Positions 15,741 to 24,923 of a stretch of 64,000 bases of DNA are shown piece after piece (the first letter of the stretch is position 1; each line of letters begins with the position of its first letter). Under the pieces are notes generated by a model. It ran no database searches. It saw only the letters and a list, made by a program, of their open reading frames with translations, and was not told the DNA's origin. The position numbers and the translations under genes were made by a program. The stretch comes from Gemmatimonadota bacterium (GTDB taxonomy: Bacteria > Gemmatimonadota > Gemmatimonadetes > Longimicrobiales > Gaopeijiaceae). The stretch spans positions 1-64,000 of the forward strand of contig VXMI01000157.1 in the NCBI GenBank assembly GCA_009841165.1, written 5' to 3'.

Positions 15741-17651
15741 TCAGGGATGACTTTCGGCAACTCGCCGGCCCTGGTCGGTCCGTTCCGTGATCCCGATTCC
15801 GTCGAGGTACGAAAGCAACGGAATCAGGTGCTTCCTCGTGACGGGAACGACCTCGCGGAAGTCCGCAGGGCCCAGACCGCTTTGCCCTGCAAAACGTTCC
15901 ACGATCCGTGCGGCAGCACGATCCAGCATGTCGCTTCTCACCCAGAAGGCGTCCCCGACCAGGCGGATCCGTTCATTGGCCGCCAGAAAGGCGAGCACGG
16001 CCTCCACCCGGTGGCTGTCGCCCGCGATCTCAGCCGCGAGTTCGCTGGTCGCGGGCCCCTGAAGTCCCGCACCCGAGAGCACCTCCATGATGCGTCGCTC
16101 GATGACCTCTTCCTCGGGCGAAAGAGCGGGAGCGAACCGCGGCATGCGCGCCACCTTCCCCTCGACGACCAGCCGCCCGGCTTCGGCTAACCGTGCAGCG
16201 ATTCCGTCCGCCAGGCGGGGATGGGAACGCGCGGGCAACGATGTGCGCAGGACATCGAGGGGAGCGCCGGCTTCGAGTGAATGGTCGCGGTGATGCCGCT
16301 CGACGGCCGCCAGCAGGCGCGCTTCGCCACGGGCGACAAGGGCGGGATCGAAGAGGCTGCCCGCAATGTGTGAGAGGCGACCGTCAAGGGCTTCCAACAG
16401 GGCGGCCGAATCCTCCTCCCAGCCCGCCAGAACGCCGACTTTGTCCAGGTCGAGGCCGTTCCACGAGGCAAGGGTCGCCGCACCCCTGACCGCGGCCAAT
16501 CCTCCCTGCGACAGCGCCTCCAGCGCGTCTGCCTCCGCGGTCGACACGCGCTTGCGCTTCGGCGGCACCGGTTCGACGACCACGCCACCCGCGATGGTCG
16601 TGATCGGAGAGTAGGAGCGGATCACGCATCTGTCACCGCGGCGTGCGACGACCGGCCCCTCGAGTCTCAGCTGAGCGAAGGCCGGCTCGCCCGGCACGAT
16701 CTCGTCGATGCCGAAAAGCGCGACGCGGGCCATCACCTCCACCGTGCCCAGGTGGACACGCACACGCTGGCCACCTTCCAGGCGCCATCCGCTGTCGTGC
16801 AACGCGGTGAGCTCGACCGTCAGCATCATGGAGGGGGACCAGGCGGGATGGGTGACGAGGACATCGCCCCGGGAGATCATCCCGCGCCTCACGGCCGTGC
16901 CGGTCAGTGCCAGCGCCGTCCTCTGGCCCGCCCGGGCGTCGTCCACCGCGCTCCCGTGTACCTGTACGGCACGGACCCGCGCTTCGTCGCCGCGGGGAAG
17001 GATCCGCACGGTGTCTCCGCGCGACAACGCCCCGGACCAGAGAGTGCCCGTCACCACGGTGCCCGCACCACCGACGGCGAAGACGCGGTCGACGGGGAGG
17101 CGGAACAGGTCCTCCGTCGCCCGCCGGGAGGCCCCGGAACCACACCGCACCAGCGCCGCCGACAGCTTCTCCAGGCTGCGGGCGTCCTTCACCGACACGG
17201 GAACGATTTCGGCGCCCCCGTAGGGCGTGTCCCGCAGGAGGTCCTCCACATCCTCCGTCACCAGCTCGAGCCACTCCTCGTCGACGAGGTCCGCCTTGGT
17301 GATCGCGACCACCATTCCCGCAATCCCCAGAAGTCCTGCGATCGCCAGGTGTTCGCGCGTCTGGGGCATCACGCTCTCGTCCGCGGCCACTACGAGCAGG
17401 ACGATGTCCATCCCGGTCGCTCCCGCCACCATCGTGCGGACGAAGCCCTCGTGCCCGGGGACATCGACGATTCCGAACGACCATCCCTCCGTCGGTGAAT
17501 AGGGCGCGAATCCCAGCTCTATTGTGATCCCGCGTTCCTTTTCCTCGGCGAGTAGGTCCGTATCAACCCCGGTAAGCGCCCGAACCAGGGAAGTCTTGCC
17601 GTGATCGATATGGCCGGCGGTGCCAAGAATGAGGCTGGCGTGTGGTGACAT
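15741..17651 (-). CDS. selB: Selenocysteine-specific elongation factor
   Basis: Predicted 636-aa GTPase that brings Sec-tRNA to in-frame UGA codons. G1 is GHIDHGKTS (from about residue 13), the switch segment is [13 protein letters not shown]3 is DVPGHEGF and G4 is ITKADL. After the EF-Tu-like domains 2 and 3, the C-terminal 200 residues form the winged-helix array that reads the SECIS hairpin ([22 protein letters not shown]). ATG 17651 is chosen; ATG 17675 would add eight residues. No selA, selC or selD lies in the window, so those must be elsewhere if the system is complete. It follows recO by 44 bases. Confidence 0.93.
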   Translation of the reverse strand: MSPHASLILGTAGHIDHGKTSLVRALTGVDTDLLAEEKERGITIELGFAPYSPTEGWSFGIVDVPGHEGFVRTMVAGATGMDIVLLVVAADESVMPQTREHLAIAGLLGIAGMVVAITKADLVDEEWLELVTEDVEDLLRDTPYGGAEIVPVSVKDARSLEKLSAALVRCGSGASRRATEDLFRLPVDRVFAVGGAGTVVTGTLWSGALSRGDTVRILPRGDEARVRAVQVHGSAVDDARAGQRTALALTGTAVRRGMISRGDVLVTHPAWSPSMMLTVELTALHDSGWRLEGGQRVRVHLGTVEVMARVALFGIDEIVPGEPAFAQLRLEGPVVARRGDRCVIRSYSPITTIAGGVVVEPVPPKRKRVSTAEADALEALSQGGLAAVRGAATLASWNGLDLDKVGVLAGWEEDSAALLEALDGRLSHIAGSLFDPALVARGEARLLAAVERHHRDHSLEAGAPLDVLRTSLPARSHPRLADGIAARLAEAGRLVVEGKVARMPRFAPALSPEEEVIERRIMEVLSGAGLQGPATSELAAEIAGDSHRVEAVLAFLAANERIRLVGDAFWVRSDMLDRAAARIVERFAGQSGLGPADFREVVPVTRKHLIPLLSYLDGIGITERTDQGRRVAESHP

Positions 17652-17695
17652 GGCCGTACCGGTGTCGCGGGACATTGGGCGTGCGGGCGTGCGCG

Positions 17696-18466
17696 TCAGT
17701 TTCGCGCGGGGACTTCGGCTCCGGCGTCAGCGTCGGGCTCCAGGAATCGAAAGGACTCGAGGCGCCGGCCGCCCAGCATGTGGAACGTAGTGAAGTCGTC
17801 GAGCAGCGAAACATGCGCGCGCGCTCCGCGCAGGCCATCGGGGACCTTCCCCCTCAACAGCGTGCCCAGCTGGGCCCTCGCAACCGGGCCCACGCGTCTG
17901 GACCCCTCGGCAACCGGACATCCGGGGCCGCGAACCCCGCCGGCTTCCAGGTCGAAACGGGCAATCTCCACCTCCTCAAGGACTGACCCGCACGCGGTAC
18001 ACGTCGTCAATTCGGGACCGAAACCCAGGACCTGCACGATTCGCCAACCGAGCGCCAGCACCTCCCCGATCACCTCGCCGGGCGCCGCCCGCTCGATTCG
18101 CTCGAGACCGGTCGAAAGGGAGTCGAAAAGCTGCGGATTGGGTTCCTGCCCCGCGTGCCGCAGCACGAGTTCCGCGGCCACCGATGCACCCGCGAGACGC
18201 CGGACGTCCGCCCCCAGGGACAGATGCGCTCTCGCGGGCGCGAACTCGCGCAGGGATTGCAGCTCGCGGTTTTCCCGAAAGGAGATCACGGCCACGCCCT
18301 CCGCGAAGGTGCCGACGCCTCCCTGGCCCTTGGAAGCACCCCGGTGGATGCCGCGAGCCATGACTCCAACCAGCCCCAGGTCGCGGGCATAGAACCTCAG
18401 GACGCGGCTGCTGTCCGAGAACGGATGGGTACGCAGCAGGATCGCCGGCGTCGTGAGATTGGGCAT
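17696..18466 (-). CDS. recO: DNA repair protein RecO
   Basis: Predicted 256-aa recombination mediator that helps load RecA onto SSB-coated gaps in the RecFOR route. The N-terminal OB fold (AILLRTHPFSDSSRVLRF, GLVGVMARG) is followed by a helical region with CTACGS and a further cysteine in GPGC, a reduced form of the RecO zinc site. ATG 18466 is preceded at 10 bases by AAAGGTGA. It starts 10 bases after the stop of the SHOCT-tailed membrane protein and is followed by selB. Confidence 0.88.
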   Translation of the reverse strand: MPNLTTPAILLRTHPFSDSSRVLRFYARDLGLVGVMARGIHRGASKGQGGVGTFAEGVAVISFRENRELQSLREFAPARAHLSLGADVRRLAGASVAAELVLRHAGQEPNPQLFDSLSTGLERIERAAPGEVIGEVLALGWRIVQVLGFGPELTTCTACGSVLEEVEIARFDLEAGGVRGPGCPVAEGSRRVGPVARAQLGTLLRGKVPDGLRGARAHVSLLDDFTTFHMLGGRRLESFRFLEPDADAGAEVPARN

Positions 18467-18476
18467 TGGACGACGG

Positions 18477-19529
18477 TCACCTTTCAAGCTCGGCCAGCAG
18501 CGCTCCGCGGCGTCCGCGGTACTCGTCGGCCTCGATTTGTCCGCTGTGCCATTGTTCGTCCAGACGTGCGACGGCGACCAGCACCTCTCGCCGTCGCGCG
18601 GCCATCCGTTCGGAAGCGCGCCTTGGCATGCGCATCGCGAGAATCGATCCGGCCACGGTCAGAGCCAGCGCCAGGAGTACGGCCACGAGCGGAATGGAAG
18701 CGGACGGGCTGAGGGGCCGCCCCGGCGCGACCGTCACCACGGTGCCGGCGAGGTCCCTGCCCGCAAAGCGCCGGTAGGTAGCGCCTTCCATGTCGAGTGG
18801 GCCAACGGACGCCAACCCGTTCACCGTCAGTTCGCCGGCGGGTTCGAGAAACAGCAGCTCCATCGAGCCCGTGCCGCCCTCGAGTGGCAGCGTGAACGCG
18901 TCAGAAGGCATGCGGTAGCGGAACAGGTAGACTCGCTCTCCCGGCGGCACCGGGGCGGACACGTGGACGACGCCCCCGCTGAACGAAGCCGCATCCGGCG
19001 ACAGGTCGCTCTGCCCGACCGCGAAGTCGGTGGCGCCGGGCGGCAACGGGTGGGACCAGGTTGGCCCGAACTCGCTGGCGACGACTGTCGCCGCGCTGCG
19101 GTTCTCGATCTCGAACAGGTCGGTCACGGTCCAGCCGGGACCCGGTGCCGATCGCTCGAGAAACGTGTTTCGGACCCTGACCGGAATGTGGATCGCGGGG
19201 CCGGCCCCGACGGTAGGATATGCACGGATCAGGTAGGTGCCGACGGTGTCCGCCGCCTCGCTCACCGTACCGCCGAAGTAGAGGATGCCCTCGTAGCGCA
19301 GAGAAGCGAAGTACACGTCGTTGCCCAGGTCGGGATCCTCGGGCGCGGGAATGACGAACTCGAAGCGTCCGTCGCCGCGCACCGAGACACTGTCCACCTC
19401 GCCGGAGAACAGCGTAGACACGCGATGGAGTACCACCGTGCCGCTGTCGGCGAGTTCGGCGCCGATTCGCACCTCTCCGGAAATGACCAGCCCCGGAGAT
19501 GTCTGCGCGTTCACCGCGGTTGGAAGCAC
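18477..19529 (-). CDS. Exported membrane protein with C-terminal SHOCT-like tail
   Basis: Family not recognised. From GTG 19529 the protein is 350 aa: a beta-rich extracytoplasmic part (carboxypeptidase-regulatory-like GEVRIGAELADSGTVVLHR, then a jelly-roll-like stretch), one transmembrane helix near residues 280-302 (SIPLVAVLLALALTVAGSIL) and a basic tail. The tail ends LDEQWHSGQIEADEYRGRR and looks like a SHOCT motif. Upstream in the same frame, codons 19571-19530 encode LRSFLPTWLACGLAV, which joins VLPTAVNAQ to make a complete signal peptide, but there is no ATG, GTG or TTG there. A CTG at 19571 overlapping the upstream TGA is the likely true start. It precedes recO by 10 bases. Confidence 0.7.
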   Translation of the reverse strand: MLPTAVNAQTSPGLVISGEVRIGAELADSGTVVLHRVSTLFSGEVDSVSVRGDGRFEFVIPAPEDPDLGNDVYFASLRYEGILYFGGTVSEAADTVGTYLIRAYPTVGAGPAIHIPVRVRNTFLERSAPGPGWTVTDLFEIENRSAATVVASEFGPTWSHPLPPGATDFAVGQSDLSPDAASFSGGVVHVSAPVPPGERVYLFRYRMPSDAFTLPLEGGTGSMELLFLEPAGELTVNGLASVGPLDMEGATYRRFAGRDLAGTVVTVAPGRPLSPSASIPLVAVLLALALTVAGSILAMRMPRRASERMAARRREVLVAVARLDEQWHSGQIEADEYRGRRGALLAELER

Positions 19530-19567
19530 CGCCAGCCCGCAGGCGAGCCATGTGGGAAGAAAGGACC

Positions 19568-20089
19568 TCAGCGCTCGAACCGCCCCAGGTCTTCGGGACG
19601 CATTCTGCGGAGGTGTTCCTCCAGCGCTTCCCCGCTCATTCTTCCCTCCTCCGCCCCGTCGGAGTCCTCGTCATCGTTCGCCCCATCCGAAGCCATGGCC
19701 TCGGCCACTGAATCGAGAAGGCCTTCCTCGGCGAAGATGCGCGCCTCCGCCCTGAGGGCGATGGCGATGGAGTCGGAGGGCCGCGCGTCGACCGAGATGA
19801 TCTCTCCGCCCCGGTCGATGATCAACTCGGCAAAGTACGTGCTGTCCTTGACCCTGGTGATGAGCACCCGCTGCAACGTGCCCCCAAGACCCCCGAGTAC
19901 CGACACGAGGAGATCGTGGGTGAGCGGACGCTGGAACGAAACACCGCCCATGTGCATGGCGATCGCGCTGGCCTCGCCCGGGCCGATCCATATCGGGAGA
20001 ACCCGCTCGCTACCCAGATCCTTGAGAATGACGACCGGGGTGTTCGACGTCTTGTCGAAAGCGAGGCTCTGCACCCTGACCTCGATCAC
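19568..20089 (-). CDS. Bifunctional nuclease family (BFN/DUF151) protein
   Basis: Predicted 173-aa protein. The conserved core includes PVVILKDLGSERVLPIWIG, EASAIAMHMGG, RPLTHDLL and VDARPSDSIAIALR, all hallmarks of the BFN domain known from plant bifunctional nuclease and a Thermotoga structure. The C-terminal 40 residues are acidic. GTG 20089 follows a perfect AGGAGG at five bases, the strongest ribosome site seen in this window. The biochemical role in bacteria is unsettled. The stop overlaps the proposed CTG start of the SHOCT-tailed protein. Confidence 0.88.
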   Translation of the reverse strand: MIEVRVQSLAFDKTSNTPVVILKDLGSERVLPIWIGPGEASAIAMHMGGVSFQRPLTHDLLVSVLGGLGGTLQRVLITRVKDSTYFAELIIDRGGEIISVDARPSDSIAIALRAEARIFAEEGLLDSVAEAMASDGANDDEDSDGAEEGRMSGEALEEHLRRMRPEDLGRFER

Positions 20090-20174
20090 GATGTCCTCCT
20101 GGCTTCCCGGCGTCGCCGTCCGTGTTCGTGTCCATGCCGATGATGGGCATCATGGCCTCGAAGCACAACCCGCG

Positions 20175-21410
20175 CTACAGCTTCAGCGCACTCAAGATGT
20201 CATCGACCCTGTCGATGCGCTCCCAGCCGAAGAGCTGCACTTCCCTCCCGTGCGCGACGGCTTTGCGCGGACGGCGGCCGAAGTGACCATACGACGCGGT
20301 GCGTTCGAACACGGGGCCGGCCAGCCCCAGATCCCGTATGATCGCTTCGGGACGGAAGTCGAACACCTGGCTGACCACTTCGGAGAGTCTTGCGTCGTCC
20401 AGGCCGTGTCGTGCCGTGCCGAACGAGTCCACCCATACCTGCACCGGCTCCGCCACACCGATGGCGTAGGCCAGTTGCACCTCGCAGCGCGAGGCGACCC
20501 GGGCGGCCACAAGGTTCTTCGCCGCCCATCGGGCCGCATAGGCGCCAGACCGGTCGACCTTGGTCGGATCCTTGCCGGAGAACGCCCCCCCGCCGTGGCG
20601 CCCCATGCCTCCGTAGGTGTCGACGATGATCTTGCGACCGGTCAGGCCCGTGTCTTCGTGCGGTCCCCCCCGCGTGAATCTCCCGCTGGGATTGATGTGA
20701 TAGGTGATCTCGCATGGGTGGCCGGGAGCGAACTCCGGGGGAAGCACCGGGTCGATGACCGTGGCCCTCAATTCCTCCGCTATCCTCTGCTGCGTGAGTT
20801 CACTGCCCCGTGCGTCGCATTCGTCGTGCTGGGCGCTGAGAACGACCGCCGTGATGCGCAGCGGCTTCCAGTTGCCGTCGTAGGCGAAGGTGACCTGGGA
20901 TTTGCCGTCCGGCCTCAGCCACGGAATCTCCGCCTGCTTGCGAGCTTCGGAAAGGCGCTTGACGAGGGCGTGGGCGACGGAGATGGGAGCAGGCATGAGC
21001 TCCGGGGTATCGTCACAGGCGAAACCGAACATCATGCCCTGGTCGCCGGCACCCAGAGGCTTGGCCTGGCCCCCGACCTGCCCGGCATTGACGGCCGCTG
21101 CGATCTCCGGAGACTGGCCGTGGAGGGTGGACGACACCTTCCACGCCCCCAGATCGATGCCCGACCGGGGGCTGTCGTAGCCGGCCCTGACGAGGGTGCG
21201 GTGCACGAGGCCGGGGACATCGAGATGACTGGTCCTGCTTACCTCGCCGGCGACGACGGCCAGGTCGGTGGTCACCAGGGTCTCACAAGCGGCCCTGCCT
21301 CCGGCGTCGTCTGCGAGAATGGCGTCGACCACGGCGTCCGATATCTGGTCTGCGATCTTGTCGGGGTGTCCCTCGGTGACGGACTCCGAGGTGAACAGGC
21401 GGAAGCTCAA
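20175..21410 (-). CDS. metK: S-adenosylmethionine synthetase
   Basis: Predicted 411-aa enzyme making S-adenosylmethionine from ATP and methionine. Visible motifs are TSESVTEGHPDKIADQISD, GAGDQGMMFG, the glycine-rich phosphate loop GGAFSGKDPTKVDRSGAY, and GRFTRGGPHEDTGLTGRK. The start is TTG 21410; no in-frame ATG or GTG lies nearby upstream, and the conserved N-terminus begins at this codon. It lies 106 bases after ptsI. I see no recognisable SAM riboswitch in that gap. Confidence 0.95.
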   Translation of the reverse strand: MSFRLFTSESVTEGHPDKIADQISDAVVDAILADDAGGRAACETLVTTDLAVVAGEVSRTSHLDVPGLVHRTLVRAGYDSPRSGIDLGAWKVSSTLHGQSPEIAAAVNAGQVGGQAKPLGAGDQGMMFGFACDDTPELMPAPISVAHALVKRLSEARKQAEIPWLRPDGKSQVTFAYDGNWKPLRITAVVLSAQHDECDARGSELTQQRIAEELRATVIDPVLPPEFAPGHPCEITYHINPSGRFTRGGPHEDTGLTGRKIIVDTYGGMGRHGGGAFSGKDPTKVDRSGAYAARWAAKNLVAARVASRCEVQLAYAIGVAEPVQVWVDSFGTARHGLDDARLSEVVSQVFDFRPEAIIRDLGLAGPVFERTASYGHFGRRPRKAVAHGREVQLFGWERIDRVDDILSALKL

Positions 21411-21516
21411 CGGATTGGCTCTTGAAGAAAGGGGTGATTGACTCCACGCGCCGCGACGATCGATTCGTCAGCCGGCTGGCCGGGGAGTTCGCAGCAACGG
21501 GTAACTACGATAACCG

Positions 21517-23295
21517 TCACGACTCGAAGGGGAATAGGCCTGGATCGGCCATGCCTCCGAGGGCCTCGGCCAGAATCCTCCTTGCCTGCGCTCGTGTGGC
21601 CGCTTCCATCGCAGCCGCCGCGGCAGCGCGGAGATCCTCGATGGGGTGGCCGCGGAGGAGGCCTCTGATTTCGGGCAGTGAATGCCACGCGACCGACAGC
21701 ACTTCGACGCCCAACCCGGCCAGCGCGACCGCCCCGGCGGGTCTCCCGGCCATTTCGCCGCAGGCGCTGACCTCGATACCCGTCTCGCGTCCCGTCCGGG
21801 CGACCATCGAGATCAGCCGCAGGACGGCGGGATGCAGCGGGTCGTAGAGGTGCGCCAACCGGGTATTCGTGCGGTCCACGGCCAGGGTGTACTGAACGAG
21901 ATCGTTTGTGCCGAGCGAGAAGAAATCCACGTGGGGCGCCAGGCAGTCGGCGTTGAGGGCGGCAGCCGGCGTCTCGATCATTGCACCGACCTTGACGTCG
22001 TCTCTGAACGGAATCCCGGTCTGACGCAAATCACTCCGGGCCGTTTCCAGGAGCTCTCGCACCACCTCGACTTCTCCGACGGAGTTGACCATGGGCAGCA
22101 TGATTCGGATATCGCCATGAACCGCCGCCCTGAGGATGGCCTTCAACTGTGTCAGGAACAGCTCGGGTTCATCCGCACACACTCTTACCCCGCGCCGCCC
22201 CAGCAGGGGGTTTTCTTCGAAGGGTGCGCGCAGAAAGACCGGAAACTTGTCTCCCCCGAGATCGAAGATGCGGATCAGCACCGGCTGTGCGGGAAAGCTC
22301 CGGGCTACGGCCCGGTAGGCCCGATACTGCTCGTCCTCACCGGGCATCTCCCTGCGCCCCACCACAAGGAACTCGGTCCGGAACAGTCCGACGCCCTCTG
22401 CACCGTGCTCCTTCGCCCGGCCGGCCTCGCGCGGGAGGTCCAGATTGGCACGCAGGGTGATTTGATGCGATTCCGGCGCGGCTGCAGAGTCGACTGGATC
22501 GACCGCCGCCTGCCGCCAGTCCCGGATCGCAGAACGACGTCGTTCGAAGCGTTCCGTTTCGTCCGCGTCGGGTGCTATCACCACCCTTCCGGAGCTTCCG
22601 TTGACAATGATCGTCTGGCCGTCGCGAGTCCTGTCCACGATGTGGCCGAGGCCTACGGCCGCGGGGATCTGCAGGGATCGCGCCAGAATCGCCCAGTGGG
22701 ATGTACGTGATCCCTCGCCGGTGGCGATGGCGACGACCCTGTCCGGCTCGAGGCGCGCGACCAGGCTGGGAGTGAGGTTGCGTGCTACGGCGACCACACC
22801 GCTTGCGCTCTCCATGTGCCGCGGATTGGGGAGATCGAGCAGGCGCCCAAGAACGCGCGACTTGAGATCCTGCAGATCGTTCAGCCGGTCCAGAACCATG
22901 GGGTGGGTGGTGCGCGACCAACGCTCCTTCAATTCCAGCATTCGCCACTCGAAGGCACGCGCCGCCGTCAGGCGGTTTTCGCGGATGTATCGCTGAGTCC
23001 CCTCGACGACTTCCGGATCGTCCAGCATGAGGAGCTGTGGGTCGAAGATCCTGGCCTCGACGACCCCGAGACGGGTTTCGGTCTCTCCCTTCAGCACCTC
23101 CAGACGGCCGCGCGCCCAGTCCAGCGCCGCCCGGAACCGCTCGAGTTCGCGGTTGCCTGCCTTCTTGCCGGCGGTCGTCCGGGACGGAACTTGCGGCACG
23201 CTCCAGGCGACGTGGTGCACCCTTCCCTTCGCGATGCCCTCGGACGCCGGGAAGCCCGCGATAACCACCGGAGTGTTTTCCAGTGGATCACTCAT
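21517..23295 (-). CDS. ptsI: PTS enzyme I (phosphoenolpyruvate-protein phosphotransferase)
   Basis: Predicted 592-aa enzyme that takes phosphate from PEP and passes it to HPr. The active His200 is in GEGSRTSHWAILAR. The PEP-binding C-terminal barrel carries LFRTEFLV, MLPMVNSVGEVEVV, GAMIETPAAAL, FFSLGTNDLVQYTLAVDR and VSACGEMAG. Its ATG overlaps the HPr stop by eight bases (ATGAGTGA). It belongs to the hprK-EIIA-ptsH-ptsI operon. No PTS permease lies nearby, so its phosphate probably serves regulation. Confidence 0.95.
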   Translation of the reverse strand: MSDPLENTPVVIAGFPASEGIAKGRVHHVAWSVPQVPSRTTAGKKAGNRELERFRAALDWARGRLEVLKGETETRLGVVEARIFDPQLLMLDDPEVVEGTQRYIRENRLTAARAFEWRMLELKERWSRTTHPMVLDRLNDLQDLKSRVLGRLLDLPNPRHMESASGVVAVARNLTPSLVARLEPDRVVAIATGEGSRTSHWAILARSLQIPAAVGLGHIVDRTRDGQTIIVNGSSGRVVIAPDADETERFERRRSAIRDWRQAAVDPVDSAAAPESHQITLRANLDLPREAGRAKEHGAEGVGLFRTEFLVVGRREMPGEDEQYRAYRAVARSFPAQPVLIRIFDLGGDKFPVFLRAPFEENPLLGRRGVRVCADEPELFLTQLKAILRAAVHGDIRIMLPMVNSVGEVEVVRELLETARSDLRQTGIPFRDDVKVGAMIETPAAALNADCLAPHVDFFSLGTNDLVQYTLAVDRTNTRLAHLYDPLHPAVLRLISMVARTGRETGIEVSACGEMAGRPAGAVALAGLGVEVLSVAWHSLPEIRGLLRGHPIEDLRAAAAAAMEAATRAQARRILAEALGGMADPGLFPFES

Positions 23296-23554
23296 CGAAT
23301 CCTCTTCTCACCAGCGCCGCCAACGCAGCTACGGCTTCTGCGGCGTCATCGCCCCGGGCCGAAATGGTCAGCGCGCTCCCCTGTTCCGCAGCCAGCATCA
23401 GCACACCCATGATGCTCTTTCCGTTCACGGTCAGGTCCCCCCTGCCGACCGTTACAGATGCCGCAAAGCTGCCGGCAAGCCTTACCAACTCGGCGGAGGG
23501 CCTGGCGTGCATGCCCAGCGGGTTTGGGACTTCGACCGCGGTGGAGTGCGTCAT
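23288..23554 (-). CDS. ptsH: Phosphocarrier protein HPr
   Basis: Predicted 88-aa PTS phosphocarrier. His16 in GMHARPS accepts phosphate from EI. Ser47 in VNGKSIMGVL is at the site phosphorylated by HPr kinase, which is encoded two genes upstream in the same operon, so both control sites are present. Length and fold match the family. It starts three bases after the EIIA stop and overlaps ptsI by eight. Confidence 0.95.
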   Translation of the reverse strand: MTHSTAVEVPNPLGMHARPSAELVRLAGSFAASVTVGRGDLTVNGKSIMGVLMLAAEQGSALTISARGDDAAEAVAALAALVRRGFDE

Positions 23555-23557
23555 CGG

Positions 23558-23971
23558 TCAGCAGGGTATGGGGCGATTGCCGGTGATCGCCATGCGCCCT
23601 TTTTCGACCAGGCGGGGTACAAGTTCCTCGAATCCCAGAGCACGATTGAACACGAAGTCCAGGAGCATCGGCAGGTTGACTCCGGTGATCACCGGCACTT
23701 CGGGCAATTCCCGAGTGACGATCATCGCCGCCAGGTGGCAACTTCCTCCGGGGAGATCCGTGAAGACAAGGTTGCGTGCTCCCGACAGGGCCCTCTCAGT
23801 GCGCTCGCACAGTTCCTCGCGGCCCAGCCCGCGGTTCGGCACGCCGAACAGGGCCTCGGGCGTCACTCCGGCAATCTGCCTTACCGCGCTCACGAGGCCA
23901 TCCGCAAGCGCCCCGTGGGCGACAACGACGCCGCGGGCCGGTTCGTGGGCCCGTGACCCCGTGTCACTCAT
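23558..23971 (-). CDS. PTS EIIA mannose-family domain protein
   Basis: Predicted 137-aa single-domain EIIA of the mannose/fructose/sorbose class. His19 in VVVAHGALADGLV is the phospho-site. TDLPGGSCHLAA and ITGVNLPMLLDFV match the EIIA-Man core. There is no EIIB, EIIC or EIID, so it is more likely a phosphate sensor or sink than a transport component. Its ATG overlaps the hprK stop by eight bases. Confidence 0.88.
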   Translation of the reverse strand: MSDTGSRAHEPARGVVVAHGALADGLVSAVRQIAGVTPEALFGVPNRGLGREELCERTERALSGARNLVFTDLPGGSCHLAAMIVTRELPEVPVITGVNLPMLLDFVFNRALGFEELVPRLVEKGRMAITGNRPIPC

Positions 23972-24923
23972 AGTCCTGGATCAGTGAATCACGCGGGTTC
24001 ATCGCCCGCCGCAACCCGTCGTTGAAGCGGGTGGGCACGTCGACGCCGCCGTACGCGAGAAGCTGATTCATCGCGATCACCTCGCTGATGACGGTGAGAT
24101 TCTTGCCCGGGTTGAGCGGAATGACGAGCCTGGGGATGCCCACGCCGAGTATGGTCGTGGACTCCCTCCCGAAGCCGGTTCGATCGTACTCTTGCGCATC
24201 GTCCCACGGCTGGAGGTCGACGATGATCTCCACGCGCTTCCTCTGCCGCGTGGCCCTCGTGCCGAACATGGAAGCGATGTCGATGATTCCGATACCGCGG
24301 ATTTCCATGTGGAAGTTCTGGAGCTCATGGGCTTTCCCCATGAGGACATCGTTGCCTCGCCTCGACACGAGCACGAGATCGTCGGCGACAAGGCGGTGGC
24401 CGCGCTGCACCAGCCCGAGTACACATTCCGATTTGCCAATCCCGCTTGGCCCGGTGAAGAGCAGGCCGATGCCGTACACGTCGGCCAGAGACCCGTGCAC
24501 GGAGGTGGTGGGAGCAAGTACGTCCTCGAGATACGGCTTCAGTACCTGTTGGAAATCCGCGGTGGCCAGAGGGGTTCGAAAGACCGGGATTCCGGCCTCC
24601 TCGGCCGCGGCCAGGAAGGGGGGCTGCACATCCTGCCCCGACGATACGAAGACCGCAGGCACCCCGCGAGCAAACACCGCTTCGAGTCGCCGGCGGACCT
24701 GATCGGGCGGGAGCGTGTCCAGGTAGCTCATTTCGGTCTCGCCAAACACCTGAATGCGTCCTGCCGTCAGCCGGGCCGCATGACCCGCCAGGGTCAAACC
24801 GGGATTGAAGATCTCGGGGTCCGAAACGAGACCGTCCAGCGACGCGGCGGGAGTGACGCGCTGAACTTCCAGTGCCGTCTCCCTGGCCGCCAGGAGCTCC
24901 CGCACGGTTATCGACGTCTTCAC
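23964..24923 (-). CDS. hprK: HPr kinase/phosphorylase
   Basis: Predicted 319-aa bifunctional enzyme that phosphorylates and dephosphorylates HPr on its serine. H143 lies in SVHGSLADVYGIG, followed by the P-loop GPSGIGKS (158-165) and the family signature MEIRGIGIIDIASMFG. The N-terminal domain resembles MurF-like HprK N-termini. GTG 24923 follows AAAGGA at about 12 bases, and its GTGA overlaps the upstream hibernation-factor stop. In Gram-positive bacteria this enzyme drives catabolite repression; in diderms with no sugar PTS it is usually linked to central-metabolism control. Confidence 0.93.
   Translation of the reverse strand: MKTSITVRELLAARETALEVQRVTPAASLDGLVSDPEIFNPGLTLAGHAARLTAGRIQVFGETEMSYLDTLPPDQVRRRLEAVFARGVPAVFVSSGQDVQPPFLAAAEEAGIPVFRTPLATADFQQVLKPYLEDVLAPTTSVHGSLADVYGIGLLFTGPSGIGKSECVLGLVQRGHRLVADDLVLVSRRGNDVLMGKAHELQNFHMEIRGIGIIDIASMFGTRATRQRKRVEIIVDLQPWDDAQEYDRTGFGRESTTILGVGIPRLVIPLNPGKNLTVISEVIAMNQLLAYGGVDVPTRFNDGLRRAMNPRDSLIQDYE

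Noticed and set aside
15741-17651. Selenoprotein gene with in-frame UGA near selB
   Set aside because: I found no frame in the window that continues a conserved domain past a TGA stop.
21411-21516. Possible SAM riboswitch or the imperfect palindrome ACGGGTAACTACGATAACCGT before metK
   Set aside because: No known SAM-riboswitch core could be matched, and the palindrome has several mismatches and lies at the ptsI stop.
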